NCBI GenBank assembly: GCA_963660915.1
Contig: CAVLAO010000001.1
Coordinates: forward strand, 62,001-126,000
Length of the DNA: 64,000 bases
Reading direction: 5' to 3'
Origin: UMGS1766 sp963660915
Lineage (GTDB): Bacteria > Bacillota > Clostridia > Oscillospirales > Oscillospiraceae
Shown one piece after another: positions 17,112-24,916 of this stretch. The translations under genes were made by a program, and so were the position numbers. The notes below the pieces were generated by a model that made no database searches, was not told where the DNA came from, and saw only the letters and a program-made list of their open reading frames with translations. Every line of letters starts with the position of its first letter. Position 1 is the first letter of the stretch.

Positions 17112-17912
17112 TCACCATTTTTCACTTTGCGAGTACTTACCAGACGCATAACAAACTGCTTTTCCATAAAACGGTCCATATGTATATTTAACTCCTGAAT
17201 TTTGGTATTGCACTTTAAGGCTGAACTTTGCTTTAAATGTGGCTGAGCTCCTATCCGATGAAATTGTGGGGGTTGGAGTCGATGTGCTTACCTGGGTGTA
17301 ATGAAAATCATCGCCTGGTGAAAAACTAACGCTTAACTTCGGGGTCTCGCACCGAACAATCTGTTGGGTACTGTCATTTACAGTATACGTGCAATAAATG
17401 TAGTATGTAACCTCAGCGCGCTTTCCTTCAAAAAATTCGGGCATATTAAGCACTGTGCTGTATCCTACCTCGTGCTCATATGTAACCAACATGGCGCTGC
17501 GGGTTGTCCTGTCGCCCGTTTCATCTACTTTTGTCATCTTATCCCATGATATAGTATAATTATTCNNNNNNNNNNNNNNNNNNNNNNNNNNNNNNNNNNN
17601 NNNNNNNNNNNNNNNNNNNNNNNNNNNNNNNNNNNNNNNNNNATTATTCTCTGCAATATAATCATACAACGCTTCAAAGTCTGCATCAGAATAAAATGTA
17701 CTGGTACTTTGTAAAAAAGCTTCTGTACTATCGTTCCCATCCATATCAAAAACAGTATATCCTGTTGAATTTTCAAAAACTTCCGACCACAACTGAATGA
17801 AATCTTCGGACGGACCGTCCGTTGCCTCTGCAGCAAACACATTATCACTCATTGTTGCAACTATAATCGAACTCAGAAACATAACTATCGATACTTTATA
17901 GAATTTTTTCAT
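17112..17912 (-). CDS. Secreted protein of unknown family, paralogue of the next gene upstream (contains an N gap)
   Basis: About 266 residues, of which roughly 26 are hidden by the run of N. An N-terminal signal peptide (MKKFYKVSIVMFLSSIIVAT, cleavage likely after FAA near residue 28) is followed by a soluble extracellular domain ending in KW. The start at 17912 has AAAGGAG eight nt upstream. The protein aligns end to end with the lipoprotein encoded just upstream: a DF...FEN...Y.V...DG.D block near the N-terminus, a YTVND block in the middle, and an STS...ISSD block followed by a beta-rich C-terminus. The two are tandem duplicates 28 nt apart. I recognise no domain and assign no function. 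AT-rich codons differ from the flanking genes, suggesting transfer. Confidence 0.75.
   Translation of the reverse strand: MKKFYKVSIVMFLSSIIVATMSDNVFAAEATDGPSEDFIQLWSEVFENSTGYTVFDMDGNDSTEAFLQSTSTFYSDADFEALYDYIAENNXXXXXXXXXXXXXXXXXXXXXXXXXXNNYTISWDKMTKVDETGDRTTRSAMLVTYEHEVGYSTVLNMPEFFEGKRAEVTYYIYCTYTVNDSTQQIVRCETPKLSVSFSPGDDFHYTQVSTSTPTPTISSDRSSATFKAKFSLKVQYQNSGVKYTYGPFYGKAVCYASGKYSQSEKW
17566..17642. other. Assembly gap of 77 N
   Basis: Unknown bases inside the secreted-protein gene. 77 is not a multiple of three, yet the frame used here continues through both flanks, because the gap begins and ends within codons. Neither the true length nor the hidden residues can be checked from the sequence. 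Confidence 0.99.
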
Positions 17913-17940
17913 TTCTATCACTCCTTTTCTATAACGAAAA

Positions 17941-18672
17941 TCACCAATACTTTGTCACCTTACCGCTTGTATTCCCACGAATATGCCCTTGTATGGGTCC
18001 ACACACGATTTTATCCAACGGAATATAGGTTCCGTTTATCTCGTAAACTACACAAACTTTGAATGATGCGCTAAAATCAACTGTTTTAGAATCTGAACTA
18101 ATACTCTGACTTGTCGAACTGCTCTCAAGATAGCAAGGATAATTACTTCCAGAAATAAACTGATCAATATCCAACTCTGCGTCTGTTTTCGAAATAATCT
18201 TATCATATCCGTCATTAACGGTATATGATCCTCTGACCGTATATTTTACGCCAGCTGTTGTTCCTCCGTAAAGTTCAGAAATATCGATCTGTTTGTAGAA
18301 AGTATGGCTGATTGTATACGTCAAGAAAGTTGCTCTGGATGACACATTCATAATTTTCTGATCCGATGAATCCCATTCCAACGTACAATCGTTATCCATA
18401 ACATAGGCGAAAATACGATTAAAAATACCTTCACTGTAGTCCGCGTAATATGTCTTCCAAAATTCTGTTGTCATGTCCGTCCCGTCTTTATTTATAACCC
18501 AGTATCGATTCTGATTTTCAAAGAAGTCCGAATATACTTCAACAAAGTCCTGATTTGGTGTTACCTTGCTCCAGTCCGTAATCGGTTCTGATGCGCATGC
18601 CGACATAATCAACATTGAAACGGTAGCAACGGCAACCGTCGTGATTCTCATTGCAATTGTCTTGATCTTCAT
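17941..18672 (-). CDS. Lipoprotein of unknown family, tandem paralogue
   Basis: A 243-residue predicted lipoprotein. The signal peptide ends in a lipobox-like LIMSAC, with the modified Cys near residue 25, and the mature part ends in KYW. The start at 18672 follows GGGAGG; the ATG at 18696 has no such site. It shares blocks with the downstream secreted protein (DFVEVYSDFFEN near residue 41, YTVND in the middle, STSQSISSD near residue 189). It is the first gene of a unit with that paralogue and the membrane ORF. The different anchoring of the two copies, lipid in one and secreted in the other, suggests they split a role at the cell surface. Function is not known. Confidence 0.78.
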   Translation of the reverse strand: MKIKTIAMRITTVAVATVSMLIMSACASEPITDWSKVTPNQDFVEVYSDFFENQNRYWVINKDGTDMTTEFWKTYYADYSEGIFNRIFAYVMDNDCTLEWDSSDQKIMNVSSRATFLTYTISHTFYKQIDISELYGGTTAGVKYTVRGSYTVNDGYDKIISKTDAELDIDQFISGSNYPCYLESSSTSQSISSDSKTVDFSASFKVCVVYEINGTYIPLDKIVCGPIQGHIRGNTSGKVTKYW

Positions 18673-18922
18673 AAAAATCCTCCCTGTCATTTTCAATTTA
18701 ATATGTTTTCCATTGCATTCTTATCCTTTGGCGCTACCGCCTTCCTGATAGTTATTTTAACCATAATAGTTATTACTTGCTACATCAATTTCCACATTTT
18801 CTTTATTTTTGTTAGCTATTACCAATTTAAAACTTGTGAATATAGTGATAATAACTAAAACCCGCATGCAACCCGTAAAACATCCCCCCTTACCCCACTA
18901 AATTCTGGCACAATGCAATACT

Positions 18923-18946
18923 TTATCGTGCAAATTATCGTGCAAA
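18923..18946 (+). repeat. Perfect tandem repeat of a 12-mer
   Basis: TTATCGTGCAAA occurs twice head to tail without a gap. It lies about 130 bp upstream of the MFS -35 box and may be a pair of regulator half-sites. Confidence 0.9.
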
Positions 18947-19075
18947 AATTCTTTTGCAAACACTGAAACCTGCGGAATAAATTTATTTTTTTCTTCCGGT
19001 TATGCTTCTATTGCCCTGCACAAACGCGCAGAAAATTATCACATCTTTTACAAAGTTACTTTTCCATAATTTCTA

Positions 19076-19104
19076 TTGACTAAAAAGTTAGACATTGGTA
19101 CTAT
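19076..19104 (+). promoter_or_regulatory. SigA promoter of the MFS gene
   Basis: TTGACT (19076-19081), a 17-bp spacer and TACTAT (19099-19104), 45 bp before the start codon. Confidence 0.75.
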
Positions 19105-19149
19105 ATAGATAGTATGCATTTTATTTTTTGAAAAAGGAGATTTTGTTCT

Positions 19150-20388
19150 ATGGGTTTAACGCAAGAACAGACTGCAGCGCTGTCAAAAAAGCGCTGGGTC
19201 ATTCTAATTGCAAGCTGCCTGATCAATCTGTGCATTGGCTCCATGTACGCCTGGAGCAGCCTGTCTGCACCGATGGCAACGGAACTCGGTGTTGAGACCA
19301 GTGCCCTGGCTTCTGTGTTCTCCACCGCCAACGCAGTCGGCTTCATCACCATGATCATCGGTGGTCTGCTGAACGACAAGTACGGTCCCCGCTGGGTCAT
19401 GTTTGTCGGCGGCCTGATGTTCGGTCTGGGTATGTTCACCTGCGGCTTTGCCAAGAGCGTAGGCAACCTGACACTCAGCTACGGCATCATTCTCGGTTTG
19501 GGTCTCAGCCTTGTGTATGGCTGCACCATCAGCAACACCATCAAGTTCTTTCCCGACAAGCGCGGCATGGTCGGCGGCATGACTACCGCCTTCTACGGTA
19601 TCAGCTCCGTCATCTTCGCTCCTGTGGCTGACGCCCTGAGCAACGCCTTCGGCGCCCGCGCCACCTTTAAGATTCTGGGTGTCCTGTTTCTCGTCATCAT
19701 CTGCGCCGGCTCCTTCATTATGCAGAAGTGCCCCGCCGGCTTCGTGCCCACCGGTTATGTTGCTCCCGCTCCTGTCTCCGGCAAGAAGATCAGCGACAAG
19801 ACCCCTGTTGAGATGCTGAAAATGCCCATCTTCTACGTCATGCTGCTGATGCTGACCTGCGGCGGCACCTTCGGTATGATGATCATCTCCCAGGCCAAGG
19901 GCATCGCCGTCAACATGGTGAACGCTGCCCCCGCCACTGCCACCCTGTTCGTCAGCGTGCTGTGCCTGTTCAACACCGCCGGCCGTCTGGTCGCCGGTTC
20001 TCTGAGCGATAAGCTCGGCCGCATCAACACCCTGACCATCGCTCTGGTGGTCGCCCTCGTCGGTCTGGCTGTCCTGCTGGGTGCGAGCCTGACCGCCGCC
20101 CTGCCCCTGTTTGCTGTGGGCGTTATCCTGATCGGCATCTGCTTTGGCACGTTCATGGGCGTGTTCCCCGGCTTCTGCACCGACCAGTTCGGTCAGAAAA
20201 ACAACACCGTGAACTACGGTATCATGTGGATCGGCTTCTGCCTGGCCGGCATCGTCGGTCCCACCATCCTGACCAAGGTGCACAATGCAACCGGTACTTA
20301 CACCATGGCGTTTGTCATCTCCCTGTTCATCGCTGTGGCCGGTCTGGTATTGACCTTTGTCTATCGTGCAATGGTCAAGAAACACTGA
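19150..20388 (+). CDS. MFS transporter, OFA (oxalate/formate antiporter) family
   Basis: A 412-residue, 12-helix major facilitator. The N-terminal CLINLCIGSMYAWSSLSAPM helix, the GGLLNDKYGPRW loop between helices 2 and 3, and the NTAGRLVAGSLSDKLGR loop in the second half are characteristic of the OFA branch, which exchanges oxalate, formate or other small carboxylates. The start has AAAAAGGAGA upstream. Codons are strongly biased to C-ending forms, as in the crotonase gene, so it is likely well expressed. It is monocistronic with its own promoter and terminator. No oxalate-degrading gene is nearby, so the substrate is open. Confidence 0.9.
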   Translation: MGLTQEQTAALSKKRWVILIASCLINLCIGSMYAWSSLSAPMATELGVETSALASVFSTANAVGFITMIIGGLLNDKYGPRWVMFVGGLMFGLGMFTCGFAKSVGNLTLSYGIILGLGLSLVYGCTISNTIKFFPDKRGMVGGMTTAFYGISSVIFAPVADALSNAFGARATFKILGVLFLVIICAGSFIMQKCPAGFVPTGYVAPAPVSGKKISDKTPVEMLKMPIFYVMLLMLTCGGTFGMMIISQAKGIAVNMVNAAPATATLFVSVLCLFNTAGRLVAGSLSDKLGRINTLTIALVVALVGLAVLLGASLTAALPLFAVGVILIGICFGTFMGVFPGFCTDQFGQKNNTVNYGIMWIGFCLAGIVGPTILTKVHNATGTYTMAFVISLFIAVAGLVLTFVYRAMVKKH

Positions 20389-20406
20389 TTCTGTTTCGCT
20401 TCATTT

Positions 20407-20437
20407 GGCGTGACTCCTTCGAGTCACGCCTTTTTTT
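20407..20437 (+). terminator. Intrinsic terminator of the MFS gene
   Basis: GGCGTGACTC pairs with GAGTCACGCC across a CTTC loop, followed by seven T. Confidence 0.93.
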
Positions 20438-20440
20438 CAT

Positions 20441-20475
20441 AAAAAAGGACGCAACCCAAGGCTGCGTCCTTTTTT
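20441..20475 (-). terminator. Intrinsic terminator of tyrA
   Basis: AAAAAAGGACGCA pairs with TGCGTCCTTTTTT. It is symmetric and can also back up the MFS terminator. It lies 24 nt past the tyrA stop. Confidence 0.88.
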
Positions 20476-20498
20476 ACAAGAAATCCATTGATCAAATT

Positions 20499-21380
20499 TT
20501 ACCGGAACATGTCGAGATCCAGGCTGACCTGTCCCGGGCCGGGCAAGTTCATGCGGCGCTTTCGGTTTGAGGAGTACTCCAACTTTGCTGTCACACGATC
20601 CAGGTCATGATGCTCCAGTGCCACGCGATAGGCGTGAATATTTTCCTCCAGACGAATGACCACCTTGGTCAGTGCCTCCGAATTCAACGTCATCAGCTCT
20701 CTCCACAGCGGCACATCCAGCGCCGCCACACGGGTGCAGTCCCGGAACGAACCGCCTTCAAAGCCCTTGCATTGGAACAGCTCTGCATCATCGCATACGG
20801 AAAGCGCAATAATATGCATCAGCTGGCTGGTATAGGCGATAATGTCGTCATGCCGTTCCGGCGTAGTCTCCACCACATCTGCCGCTCCAATGTAGTCTGC
20901 TATCCGATGCATCAGGGCAACATGTTCCTTTGTACTGGTCTCTCGCGGCGTCAAAATAAAGTGGCAGCGCTGAAACAGCTCCGGGAAAGAATTTTCAATG
21001 CCGGAAAATTCCGTACCTGCCATCGGATGACAGCCAATGAAATCTACATTCTCCGGCAGCACCTGAGCCGCCTTCATAATTGCCGTTTTGATTCCGCAAA
21101 CATCGGTCACGAGACTGCCCGGGCGGAACACATCCTTATATTCTTTCATATAATTTACCACAACGCTGGGTGCAGTGCACAGAAACGTCACATCTGCCTC
21201 TGCCAGTGCGCTGCGGGCATCCAATGTGGTTCGGTCGCATACATTGTGAGCATCTGCATAATCCTTTGTTTCCTGCCGCCGGACTACACCGACTACTTCA
21301 TAGTCTTCAAATCCCCGCAGTGCGGCTGCAAGTGATCCTCCGATCAAACCAAGTCCCACGACTGCAATCACTTTTTTCAT
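20499..21380 (-). CDS. tyrA: Prephenate dehydrogenase
   Basis: A 293-residue TyrA that oxidatively decarboxylates prephenate to 4-hydroxyphenylpyruvate in tyrosine synthesis, using NAD(P). The Rossmann motif VGLGLIGGS is at residues 8-16. The active-site block GCHPMAG is near residue 121, and a conserved His lies in SQLMHIIA near 190. There is no C-terminal ACT domain, so this is the short form. It is monocistronic and away from other aromatic amino-acid genes. Confidence 0.94.
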   Translation of the reverse strand: MKKVIAVVGLGLIGGSLAAALRGFEDYEVVGVVRRQETKDYADAHNVCDRTTLDARSALAEADVTFLCTAPSVVVNYMKEYKDVFRPGSLVTDVCGIKTAIMKAAQVLPENVDFIGCHPMAGTEFSGIENSFPELFQRCHFILTPRETSTKEHVALMHRIADYIGAADVVETTPERHDDIIAYTSQLMHIIALSVCDDAELFQCKGFEGGSFRDCTRVAALDVPLWRELMTLNSEALTKVVIRLEENIHAYRVALEHHDLDRVTAKLEYSSNRKRRMNLPGPGQVSLDLDMFR

Positions 21381-21484
21381 GTTCCATGCACCCTTTTCTG
21401 CGGCGCCGCCGCATGATCTTATCGGTTGTTACTTTAGCACTTTTTATTGATAGAGTCAAATTCATTTCCTACCCTTGAACAAAC

Positions 21485-21515
21485 AAAGAGCTGACCTTTT
21501 CGTCGTCAGCTCTTT
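21485..21515. terminator. Hairpin between the DUF975 gene and tyrA
   Basis: AAAGAGCTGAC pairs perfectly with GTCAGCTCTTT. The T tract is better on the plus strand, but the only gene ending nearby is the minus-strand DUF975 gene at 21538. Confidence 0.65.
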
Positions 21516-21537
21516 GCATTTTTATTTATCGGAACAC

Positions 21538-22479
21538 TTATTGATTCCACTGATTGTTGTCATTTTCAAAGGGATTTTTCGGGTGTTCCCAAGCACTTTC
21601 GTCGTCTATCGTCCGTGTCTGGTTATAATAAGGCTGATCCCCTGCACCATTTCCTTCCTGCACCGGCGGTACTTTCCGTTCTAAAAGGAAGAGATAAAAG
21701 CCTGCCTCTGTCAGGGTGATATATGCGGTCAGATACATGGAAATCACCGTATCTGCAATCAGTGTCAAAATTGTGACAATCATACTTGGCACAGAAAGTG
21801 CTCCAAACACTCCGCTCACAACACTGACAACAACTGTGCAGAGAATTTGCCATCCGATAAAGGAAAGATCCACAATGAACAGTTCAAATTTGCGTCCGAC
21901 CATCATCTGTTTGCTGCGGCGAATCGCTTCCAGTGCAGAAATATCCGGATCATCCAGCAAGACATACTCCGCCATACGATAGCGGTAATACGCGATAAAC
22001 CCGGGGAAAACAAGCAGAAGAGACCAGAGATAAATGAAGATGCACTTCAAAATTTCCATCCAGATAATCTTTGCTGCAAGATAGAAGTAAGAGAACAGAT
22101 CCTCATATCCGCCTTCCTCCCCCCGCATGCGGTGCAGTGCATAGGCACTGTAACCGAATCCTACAACGATGGAATAGAACAGGATCACCAGTGCTACCAG
22201 AATGGCCCACTTTGCAGAGGCCACCGTCAAGTTGGAAAAAACCTGCTGCAGCATGGCATCAATCGTACTTTCAGACACCGTGGCAGACCCATCCAGAATA
22301 ACCGACCATTGCTGAAGATTGGCGGAAACAGCATTAAACGGGTTGGGCAGAATGACATCTACAATCTGGCTGACCCAGGTAGTTGCCAGTAAAAAAACAA
22401 GTGTTACTTTCCATGGCGCAGGATTCCCTTCCCGCAGCATATGCTTTGTCCGTTGTTTTACGGCGCTTCGATTAAACAT
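21538..22479 (-). CDS. DUF975 family membrane protein
   Basis: A 313-residue integral membrane protein with about five or six hydrophobic segments and a hydrophilic, Asn- and Pro-rich tail. The block FPGFIAYYRYRMAEYVLLDD followed by ALEAIRRSKQMM is the DUF975 signature. The family is widespread in Firmicutes and its function is unknown. The start at 22479 has AAGGAGGT upstream; the frame open to 22614 would run over the next gene's terminator. It is transcribed alone. Confidence 0.88.
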   Translation of the reverse strand: MFNRSAVKQRTKHMLREGNPAPWKVTLVFLLATTWVSQIVDVILPNPFNAVSANLQQWSVILDGSATVSESTIDAMLQQVFSNLTVASAKWAILVALVILFYSIVVGFGYSAYALHRMRGEEGGYEDLFSYFYLAAKIIWMEILKCIFIYLWSLLLVFPGFIAYYRYRMAEYVLLDDPDISALEAIRRSKQMMVGRKFELFIVDLSFIGWQILCTVVVSVVSGVFGALSVPSMIVTILTLIADTVISMYLTAYITLTEAGFYLFLLERKVPPVQEGNGAGDQPYYNQTRTIDDESAWEHPKNPFENDNNQWNQ

Positions 22480-22548
22480 TTTTTGAAGCCACCTCCTTGA
22501 TTTTTTCAGTATATCATAACGCCTGTCTCTTTGCAACGCAGAAGAGAA

Positions 22549-22574
22549 CCGCCCGCTGCTTTTGCAGCGGGCGG
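22549..22574 (-). terminator. Terminator hairpin of the redox operon
   Basis: An 11-bp perfect GC-rich stem with a TTTT loop, 21 nt past the flavoprotein stop. The downstream T tract on the minus strand is short. Confidence 0.65.
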
Positions 22575-22594
22575 CTGAATCGGATCTGTTAAAA

Positions 22595-24169
22595 TCAATC
22601 CTCAGGATCGACAAACTCGTCGGAATCCATGTACTTGACGCTCTCCATGCCGGCGATACGACCGGAGTTCAGTGCATAGGACATAGTGGAACCCGGATTA
22701 TAGAAGCAATAAGAATCCGCAAAAACAGTAGCAGAGTCTGTGCCGCAGGCATACAGACCGGGGATGGGATCCAGATCATTGTTCAGAACCTGCATGTTCT
22801 CATTGACCTGAATGCCGCCCAGAGAACCATAACCGGAGGGGAAGTGGCGGGCCACATAATAGGGAGCTGTGGTAATCGGCTTCAGGAAGCGATGATCCTT
22901 TGTAAACTGCCAGTCATAGCCGTTTGCAAAGCCATTGCACATAGCGTTGTACTCTTCAATCGTCTTCTTCAGGTTGGCCAGATTCACACCGGTCACCTCA
23001 GCGACCTCCTCCAGGCTCTGGCACTCAAAGAAGTTGCGCTCAATGTTGTCACCATAGGACACTTCCTTGTCGTCACTGGCAAAGACGCTGTTTTCCGCAG
23101 CGGACTTCACGCCGGAGAAGTACAGTTCCTTCTCATGCTCCCACTGATCCATGTTCTTGATGCCATGGTGGTAGGTAATGTAGTCCAGACCGTGCTCCTT
23201 GTAGTAATCAACAATGGTAGAGTCGATGATGGTGATGCCCATGTGCTTCTTCTGCTGCAGCAGAGAGTTGCCGGTGTAGGTGGTGTTGTCCATCAGCGCC
23301 TCGTTGAAGAAACGCTTGCCGTCCAGGTTGACCATCAGGTTGGGCTGACGCATGACCTCGGACAATGTCTTAAACACGTCGGTGGTGCCGGGCGTGTTAT
23401 AGGTGACTTCCATGTTGACTGCAGCCTTCTTACCGCCGATAGCCCAGACCATGTTCATGCCGTCGCCGTCGATGCCGGGGATACGGAAGGTGAACATATC
23501 TTCGCCCCACTTCCAGCCCATGTACTTCTCGATCATGTCAACGTTGTTGCCCATGCCGCCGGTGGCCACGATTACGCAGTTGCAGAGGCATTCGATCTCT
23601 TCGCCGTCGTCGGTAACGGCGATAACGCCGCGCACCTGACCCTGAGAGCCGGTCAGAATTTCCTTGACAGAGGTGTGCAGCTCGATCTCAACGCCGATTT
23701 CCTTTGCATACTCATGCATCTTCTGGATCATGGTAGAAGCGCAGCGCTCGGTGGGCTTGGTGGTACCGGGAGCCTTGACCATGTGCTGCGTGCAGTGAGA
23801 ATTCTTGAAGTACTTGAATACGCCCAGGAACTCAACGCCCATCTTCTGAATCCACTCCACCGTGCTGGCAGACATGTTGAACCAACGGCGCACCAGCTTT
23901 GCGTCGGAACGCCAGTGGGTATATTCCATGAAGAAGTTAAAGGCATCGTCCAGCGTAAAGTCGTTGGTCATGTTCTCCTTCTGCAGCTGGGACTCGATTG
24001 CCAGGAAGGCCATGCCCATATTGGCCGCGCCGCCAACCGTTCCGCTCTTTTCAAAAGCGACGACAGTGCCGCCACCGGTTGCGTTCAGAGATTCCTGCGC
24101 CTGAATGGATGCGGCCAGACCGGACATACCACAAGCAACAACTACGACATCTGCTTCCATCTGTCTCAT
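22595..24169 (-). CDS. FAD-dependent fumarate reductase / enoate reductase-like flavoprotein
   Basis: A 524-residue flavoprotein of the fumarate reductase / succinate dehydrogenase catalytic family. It has an N-terminal dinucleotide-binding strand (ADVVVVACGMSGLAA, residues 5-19), a second FAD-contact CVIVATGGMGNN, an NLDGKRFFNEA block carrying the Arg expected for proton delivery, and a C-terminal GLYACGTDSATVFADSY segment. No signal peptide, FMN-binding domain or haem motif is present, so it is cytoplasmic and must receive electrons from partners. The start at 24169 follows GGAGGA. The two Fe-S genes just upstream in the operon are the obvious donors. The acceptor is probably an unsaturated carboxylate or ring compound; which one cannot be told. 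Confidence 0.87.
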   Translation of the reverse strand: MRQMEADVVVVACGMSGLAASIQAQESLNATGGGTVVAFEKSGTVGGAANMGMAFLAIESQLQKENMTNDFTLDDAFNFFMEYTHWRSDAKLVRRWFNMSASTVEWIQKMGVEFLGVFKYFKNSHCTQHMVKAPGTTKPTERCASTMIQKMHEYAKEIGVEIELHTSVKEILTGSQGQVRGVIAVTDDGEEIECLCNCVIVATGGMGNNVDMIEKYMGWKWGEDMFTFRIPGIDGDGMNMVWAIGGKKAAVNMEVTYNTPGTTDVFKTLSEVMRQPNLMVNLDGKRFFNEALMDNTTYTGNSLLQQKKHMGITIIDSTIVDYYKEHGLDYITYHHGIKNMDQWEHEKELYFSGVKSAAENSVFASDDKEVSYGDNIERNFFECQSLEEVAEVTGVNLANLKKTIEEYNAMCNGFANGYDWQFTKDHRFLKPITTAPYYVARHFPSGYGSLGGIQVNENMQVLNNDLDPIPGLYACGTDSATVFADSYCFYNPGSTMSYALNSGRIAGMESVKYMDSDEFVDPED

Positions 24170-24245
24170 TGTGAAATTCCTCCTTAGATTTTTAATTACT
24201 CATATTCCTCTATCTTACACCGCAGGAGTGCGGAGTAATACAAAC

Positions 24246-24902
24246 TTAGCCTCTGCGGCGACGACGGCCTCCGCCGCCGGCAGCGGCGGCACCAAAGCTG
24301 CCCACAGGCACTGGATCGGTCGGCAGCGGCGGCTTGACGAGACCGGCCTTTTTGATTGCACCAACCGGGCAGGCAGAGATGAATGCATCCTGCTTCATTT
24401 CCAGAAGATCCTTCTTCACCACATGAATCATGCCTGCGCCGCCGGCAATTGCATTGTCCGGCGCAGCTTCCAGACATTTTCCGCAGCCGTTGCAGACGGC
24501 GGGATCGATGTAAAGGGTGTAGCATGCAGGACATTCCATTGCCTTGCAGCGCTTACGGGTAAGGTGGTCATACCACTCATCGTAGTGGCTTTCCAGGGAT
24601 GCCTGAATGCACTGCGCCGTGCGGACAGAAAGTTCACACTCGTTGGCACGGATAATCAAATCGCAGATATCCTTCAATAAATCCAGATCCTCAACACTGC
24701 CGCGACCGTTGGAAATATCCTCCGGAATCAGGTAGAGCTGATACATACCGTCGCGGCAGAACGTTCCGTGACCGCAGATCGCTGTATGTGCCTTGCGGGC
24801 AATACGGGTGGCCTGACAAACCGGGCAAACACCTTCTGTACCCTGCGCAATTTCCTCCACGGTGGGCAAACCCTCCGCAGTGATCTCACAAATTTTCTTC
24901 AT
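24246..24902 (-). CDS. NuoF C-terminal-domain / ferredoxin fusion with remodelled Fe-S ligands
   Basis: A 218-residue electron carrier. Residues about 20-120 match the NADH_4Fe-4S tail of NuoF, and residues about 120-190 match the 2[4Fe-4S] ferredoxin that follows it in HydB-like subunits. The NADH/FMN-binding half is absent. In the NuoF part the motif that usually reads CxxCxxC is Cys43-x2-Gly46-x2-Cys49, so one ligand is missing; Cys89 is kept. In the ferredoxin part Cys137, 140, 143 and 178 remain. They form exactly one cluster; the ligands of the second cluster are gone (Ala147 sits where its last Cys should be). The C-terminus is a Gly4-Arg5 tail. The start at 24902 follows AGGGGGG. It lies 14 nt after the larger Fe-S flavoprotein and 76 nt before the fumarate-reductase-like gene. 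Confidence 0.83.
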   Translation of the reverse strand: MKKICEITAEGLPTVEEIAQGTEGVCPVCQATRIARKAHTAICGHGTFCRDGMYQLYLIPEDISNGRGSVEDLDLLKDICDLIIRANECELSVRTAQCIQASLESHYDEWYDHLTRKRCKAMECPACYTLYIDPAVCNGCGKCLEAAPDNAIAGGAGMIHVVKKDLLEMKQDAFISACPVGAIKKAGLVKPPLPTDPVPVGSFGAAAAGGGGRRRRRG

Positions 24903-24916
24903 GTTTGTCCCCCCTA

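Larger units (their letters stand above)
18673..19149. other. 477-nt AT-rich intergenic region between divergent genes
   Basis: I see no gene here. TAGTTATT occurs as a direct pair about 18 bp apart (in 18748-18774) and once inverted (18850-18857), near the expected promoter of the lipoprotein unit. Further right are a tandem 12-bp repeat and the promoter of the MFS gene. No clear promoter for the lipoprotein unit could be fixed. Confidence 0.6.

Noticed and set aside
19204..20385. A 393-codon minus-strand frame opposite the OFA transporter, rich in His, Asp, Gln and Gly
   Set aside because: Its odd composition is the reverse complement of hydrophobic helices with C-ending codons. It has no start signals.
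22562..24187. A 541-codon open frame on the plus strand
   Set aside because: It is the antisense shadow of the fumarate-reductase-like flavoprotein, whose domains are clear. The plus frame has no ribosome binding site and no recognisable motifs.
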